A stretch of 7,942 nucleotides of DNA from an uncultured Lachnospiraceae bacterium (GTDB lineage: Bacteria > Bacillota > Clostridia > Lachnospirales > Lachnospiraceae), in assembly GCA_947175845.1 (NCBI GenBank), contig CAMWOK010000125.1, positions 1-7,942 on the forward strand, given 5' to 3'. The translations under genes were made by a program, and so were the position numbers. Below are positions 5,897 through 7,942 of the stretch, in pieces (position 1 is the stretch's first letter; every line of letters starts with the position of its first letter). The notes below the pieces were generated by a model. The model saw only the letters and a program-made list of their open reading frames with translations. It had not been told where the DNA came from and searched no databases.

Positions 5897-6925
5897 ATGG
5901 AAACAAAGGAAGATATCCTTATATTGGCGATTGAGAGCTCCTGTGATGAAACCGCAGCTTCGGTTGTGAAAAATGGGCGGGAAGTATTGTCTAATATCAT
6001 TGCATCACAGATAGAATTACATACTTTATACGGCGGCGTCGTGCCGGAGATCGCCTCAAGAAAGCATATCGAGAAAGTCAATCAGGTGATCGAGCAGGCT
6101 TTAAAGGAGGCGGATGTCACCTTAGGCGCGATCACCGCGATCGCAGTGACATACGGGCCGGGACTTGTCGGCGCACTGCTTGTCGGGGTGTCGGCGGCGA
6201 AAGCGGTCAGCTTTGCCACAGGCAAACCACTGGTTGGCGTACACCATATCGAGGGGCATATCAGCGCCAATTTTATAGAGAACAGAGCGCTCGAGCCTCC
6301 GTTTGCATGTCTGGTTGTATCCGGTGGACATACACATCTTGTTATCGTGAAAGATTACGGGGAATATGAGATTTTGGGCCGCACAAGGGACGACGCTGCA
6401 GGAGAGGCGTTTGACAAAGTGGCGCGCGCCATCGGACTCGGCTATCCGGGCGGTCCCAAGATTGACCGTCTTGCCCAGGAAGGAAATGCCGACGCAATCT
6501 CATTTCCCAGGGCAAAGGTGGACGGTTCGGATTATGACTTTAGCTTCAGCGGCCTGAAATCAGCAGTGTTAAACTACCTCAATACCTGTGAAATGAAAGG
6601 TGTCGAAGTGAACAGGGCAGATGTGGCAGCATCTTTCCAGAAAGCGGTGATCGATGTTCTGGTAGAACATTCCTTAAACGCGGTAAAACAGTACGGTTTT
6701 GACAAATTTGCGATCGCAGGCGGTGTTGCATCAAACTCGTCCCTTCGCGCCGCGTTTGAGAGCGCATGTGAAAAGCAGAATATTTCATTTTATCATCCAT
6801 CTCCCATATTCTGCACGGACAATGCCGCAATGATCGGCGTTGCAGGATATTATGAGTATATCAGAGGAACAAGGAGCGGATACGATCTGAATGCCGTCCC
6901 CAACTTAAGACTCGGGGAGAGATAG
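5897..6925 (+). CDS. tsaD: tRNA N6-adenosine threonylcarbamoyltransferase TsaD
   Basis: Catalytic subunit that transfers the threonylcarbamoyl group from threonylcarbamoyl-AMP to A37 of ANN-decoding tRNAs, acting with TsaB and TsaE. 342 residues, standard size. Motifs in order: ILAIESSCDETA (9-20), YGGVVPEIASRKH (45-57), the metal-binding HHIEGH (116-121, HxxxH using H117 and H121), VSGGHTHLV (141-149), DDAAGEAFDKVAR (165-177), GYPGGPKID (182-190), FSFSGLKSA (215-223), GGVASNSSLR (275-284) and CTDNAAMIG (306-314) with the metal-binding Asp (D308). All key residues are present. The ATG at 5897 is chosen; an in-frame TTG at 5873 lacks a ribosome binding site. The purine-rich AAGGAAAGG (5877-5884 region) ends 12 bases before this ATG, rather far, and an out-of-frame ATG lies between at 5886. 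Confidence 0.97.
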   Translation: METKEDILILAIESSCDETAASVVKNGREVLSNIIASQIELHTLYGGVVPEIASRKHIEKVNQVIEQALKEADVTLGAITAIAVTYGPGLVGALLVGVSAAKAVSFATGKPLVGVHHIEGHISANFIENRALEPPFACLVVSGGHTHLVIVKDYGEYEILGRTRDDAAGEAFDKVARAIGLGYPGGPKIDRLAQEGNADAISFPRAKVDGSDYDFSFSGLKSAVLNYLNTCEMKGVEVNRADVAASFQKAVIDVLVEHSLNAVKQYGFDKFAIAGGVASNSSLRAAFESACEKQNISFYHPSPIFCTDNAAMIGVAGYYEYIRGTRSGYDLNAVPNLRLGER

Positions 6926-6959
6926 GCAAATGATCGGATAGGAAAGGTGGTGGACGCAC

Positions 6960-7667
6960 ATGGGCGACATCAGAACAACAGCCATCGTGCTGGCGGCAGG
7001 ACAGGGAAAAAGGATGCAGAGCAGCGTCCACAAGCAGTATCTGCTCATCAGGGAGAAACCGATTCTCTACTATTCGCTGAAAGCTTTTGAGGACAGCGAA
7101 ATAGACGATATCATCCTGGTGGTTGGAGAGGGCGAGGAGTCCTTCTGCAAAAAGGAGATTGTCGACAGGTATGGACTGCGCAGGATACGAGCGGTTGTCG
7201 AAGGTGGAAAGGAGCGCTACCACTCAGTGGCATACGGGCTTCGCGCCATTTGCTGGCCGTGTGACTATGTCTTTATCCATGACGGGGCAAGGCCCTTTCT
7301 GGATGGGGCCATCATAAAAAGAGCGCTTGAGGAGGTCGTAGAGTCTGGCGCGTGTGTGGTCGGTATGCCTGTCAAGGATACGATAAAGATAGCCGATGAT
7401 GAAGGCTTTGTTGTGAGCACACCCAACCGTTCGCGCACCTGGCAGATACAGACCCCGCAGGTTTTTGCGCGGCAGCTGATCGCAAAGGCATACGAAAAGC
7501 TTCTCGCGCAGGAGCAGGAATTGTCTGCAGAAGGTGTCACGGTTACAGATGATGCGATGGTGGTAGAGTATTTTATGAAAGTGCCAGTCAAGCTGGTGCC
7601 AGGCTCCTACAAAAATATTAAGATAACGACCCCGGAGGATTTGAAGGTAGCGGAGGTCTTTGTGTGA
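6960..7667 (+). CDS. ispD: 2-C-methyl-D-erythritol 4-phosphate cytidylyltransferase IspD
   Basis: Cytoplasmic enzyme of the non-mevalonate (MEP) isoprenoid pathway; it joins CTP and 2-C-methyl-D-erythritol 4-phosphate into CDP-methylerythritol, releasing pyrophosphate. 235 residues, normal. The nucleotide-binding loop is AIVLAAGQGKRM (8-19) with R18 and K25 of HKQY. It continues with VEGGKERYHSV (80-90), FIHDGARPF (105-113), PVKDTIKIAD (137-146), SRTWQIQTPQVF (158-169), VTDDAMVVE (195-203) and the C-terminal KNIKITTPEDL (218-228). The pattern fits IspD better than the related TarI/LicC-type nucleotidyltransferases (for example the QTPQ and TDDA motifs), although TarI is close and cannot be fully excluded without alignment. 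AGGTGGTGG (6945-6952 region) is 7 bases before the ATG. It sits 34 bases after tsaD, probably as the last gene of this transcript, with no functional tie to tRNA modification. Confidence 0.93.
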   Translation: MGDIRTTAIVLAAGQGKRMQSSVHKQYLLIREKPILYYSLKAFEDSEIDDIILVVGEGEESFCKKEIVDRYGLRRIRAVVEGGKERYHSVAYGLRAICWPCDYVFIHDGARPFLDGAIIKRALEEVVESGACVVGMPVKDTIKIADDEGFVVSTPNRSRTWQIQTPQVFARQLIAKAYEKLLAQEQELSAEGVTVTDDAMVVEYFMKVPVKLVPGSYKNIKITTPEDLKVAEVFV

Positions 7668-7682
7668 TCCGGAGCGTGTTTG

Positions 7683-7708
7683 AAAAAATTAGAAAAATTT
7701 GCAAAAAA
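7683..7708 (+). promoter_or_regulatory. Phased A-tracts (UP-like element) upstream of P1
   Basis: Three A-tracts at 7683-7688, 7693-7697 and 7703-7708 have centres about 10 bases apart, that is one helical turn, and end 4 bases before the -35 box at 7713. This is the layout of bent DNA or an UP element that boosts rRNA and tRNA promoters by binding the RNA polymerase alpha subunit. The function is inferred. Confidence 0.5.
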
Positions 7709-7722
7709 GTTGTTGACAACTT
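7707..7722. repeat. Palindrome overlapping the P1 -35 box
   Basis: AAGTTG-TTGA-CAACTT, a perfect 6-bp inverted repeat with a 4-base centre that includes all of the -35 hexamer. It may be an operator, or may simply result from the common GTTGTTGACA form of strong Firmicute promoters. It lacks a T-run and is not a convincing terminator. Confidence 0.5.
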
Positions 7723-7741
7723 CATTTGAGCGTGATAAGAT
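7713..7741 (+). promoter_or_regulatory. Strong sigma-A promoter P1 for the tRNA gene(s)
   Basis: TTGACA (7713-7718), a 17-base spacer and TAAGAT (7736-7741), preceded by TGA, giving an extended -10. The -35 matches consensus perfectly and the spacing is ideal. Expected transcription start near 7748, about 145 bases before the tRNA. Confidence 0.8.
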
Positions 7742-7816
7742 AAAACACGTCGCTGAGGTAAACAGTTTGCGACACAAGAGAATATAAAAAATATTTGAAA
7801 AAAATAAAAAAAGATA

Positions 7817-7845
7817 TTGACAAAACAATAAAGACTTGATACAAT
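7817..7845 (+). promoter_or_regulatory. Strong sigma-A promoter P2 for the tRNA gene(s)
   Basis: TTGACA (7817-7822), a 17-base spacer and TACAAT (7840-7845), with TGA before it (extended -10). A-tracts at 7786-7791, 7798-7804 and 7806-7812 lie just upstream. The expected start near 7851-7853 leaves a 5' leader of about 40 nt before the tRNA. Tandem promoters of this sort are typical of stable RNA operons. Confidence 0.85.
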
Positions 7846-7852
7846 AACTTTC

Positions 7853-7875
7853 GCACTGCTGATTTGATGCAGTGC
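7853..7875 (+). other. Hairpin in the pre-tRNA leader
   Basis: GCACTGC (7853-7859) pairs perfectly with GCAGTGC (7869-7875) across a 9-base loop. It begins at about the predicted start of P2 transcripts and ends 17 bases before the tRNA. It has no following T-run, so it is not an intrinsic terminator. It could form in the 5' leader removed by RNase P. Confidence 0.6.
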
Positions 7876-7892
7876 AGAGCAAAAGAAAATAT

Positions 7893-7942
7893 GGAGAGGT
7901 ATCGAAGTGGTCATAACGAGGCGGTCTTGAAAACCGTTTGTC
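7893..7942 (+). tRNA. tRNA-Ser (anticodon UGA), 5' part only
   Basis: The sequence can be folded as the 5' half of a tRNA: acceptor strand GGAGAGG (7893-7899), linker TA, a three-pair D stem TCG/CGA (7902-7904 with 7917-7919) around a D loop containing GTGG, then anticodon stem GCGGT/ACCGT (7921-7925 with 7933-7937, one G-U pair). The loop is CTTGAAA with anticodon TGA (7928-7930), reading UCA and related serine codons. Serine identity is supported by the anticodon and the GGAGAGG acceptor. The long variable arm, T arm and 3' end lie beyond the window, so whether CCA is encoded is unknown. Probably the first gene of a tRNA operon. Confidence 0.93.

Noticed and set aside
3282..6717. Three copies of the palindrome GCGATCGC (3282-3289, 6137-6144, 6710-6717), like the cyanobacterial HIP1 element
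   Set aside because: All three encode Ala-Ile-Ala (GCG ATC GCA) in tsaB and tsaD, so protein sequence plus codon preference explains them.
6930..6941. Tiny ATG-ATC-GGA-TAG frame between tsaD and ispD
   Set aside because: Three codons with no support; probably chance.
1..7667. Long minus-strand frames opposite the main genes
   Set aside because: They lie antisense to genes with clear family motifs, show no recognisable domains of their own and look like reflections of codon bias.
7749..7773. Inverted repeat GTCGC...GCGAC between the two tRNA promoters
   Set aside because: A 5-bp stem with a 15-base loop and no T-run; too weak to call a terminator or operator.
7668..7892. Possible CRISPR, integrase attachment site or mobile element next to the tRNA gene
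   Set aside because: Only the 5' half of the tRNA is visible; no integrase gene, no spaced direct repeats and no terminal inverted repeats were seen, so integration at its 3' end cannot be judged.

Overview
The window reads as a chromosomal segment from a low-to-mid GC Firmicute, most likely a member of the Lachnospiraceae (Clostridia). The reasons are the gene order tsaE-tsaB-rimI-rnz-x-tsaD, strong AGGAGG-like ribosome binding sites, roughly 50% GC genes separated by AT-rich gaps, and strong TTGACA/extended -10 promoters. This placement is inference from style and protein flavour, not from a marker gene. All genes are on the + strand.

Bases 1-2053: the tail of a three-part ABC export operon. 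A 5'-truncated HlyD/MacA-type membrane fusion protein overlaps by 8 bases the gene for a MacB/YknZ-type permease. The partner ATPase is not visible and should lie left of the window. A promoter-like element (1941-1968) and then a strong intrinsic terminator (2011-2053) follow.

Bases 2142-7667: a tightly packed set of eight genes with gaps of about 35 bases or less, or short overlaps. It holds a YcxB-like membrane protein, tsaE, tsaB, rimI, rnz (RNase Z), a membrane-anchored protein of unknown function, tsaD and ispD. TsaB, TsaD and TsaE are three of the four proteins needed to make t6A37 in ANN-decoding tRNAs (the missing one is TsaC/YwlC). RNase Z trims tRNA 3' ends, and RimI acetylates ribosomal protein S18. 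IspD is an unrelated housekeeping enzyme of isoprenoid synthesis. The set is probably one transcript, because no internal terminator was seen.

Bases 7668-7942: a 225-base AT-rich gap with two tandem strong promoters, each preceded by A-tracts, then a small hairpin and the 5' half of a tRNA-Ser(UGA) gene cut by the window end. No terminator separates ispD from these promoters.

Most of the window is ordinary housekeeping sequence. The points most worth a second look are: rnz appears to start at an ATT codon; a promoter fires into a terminator before the YcxB-like gene; a hairpin lies at the predicted tRNA transcript start; and tRNA-maturation genes sit directly before a tRNA gene. I did not find convincing evidence for a wholly new system.
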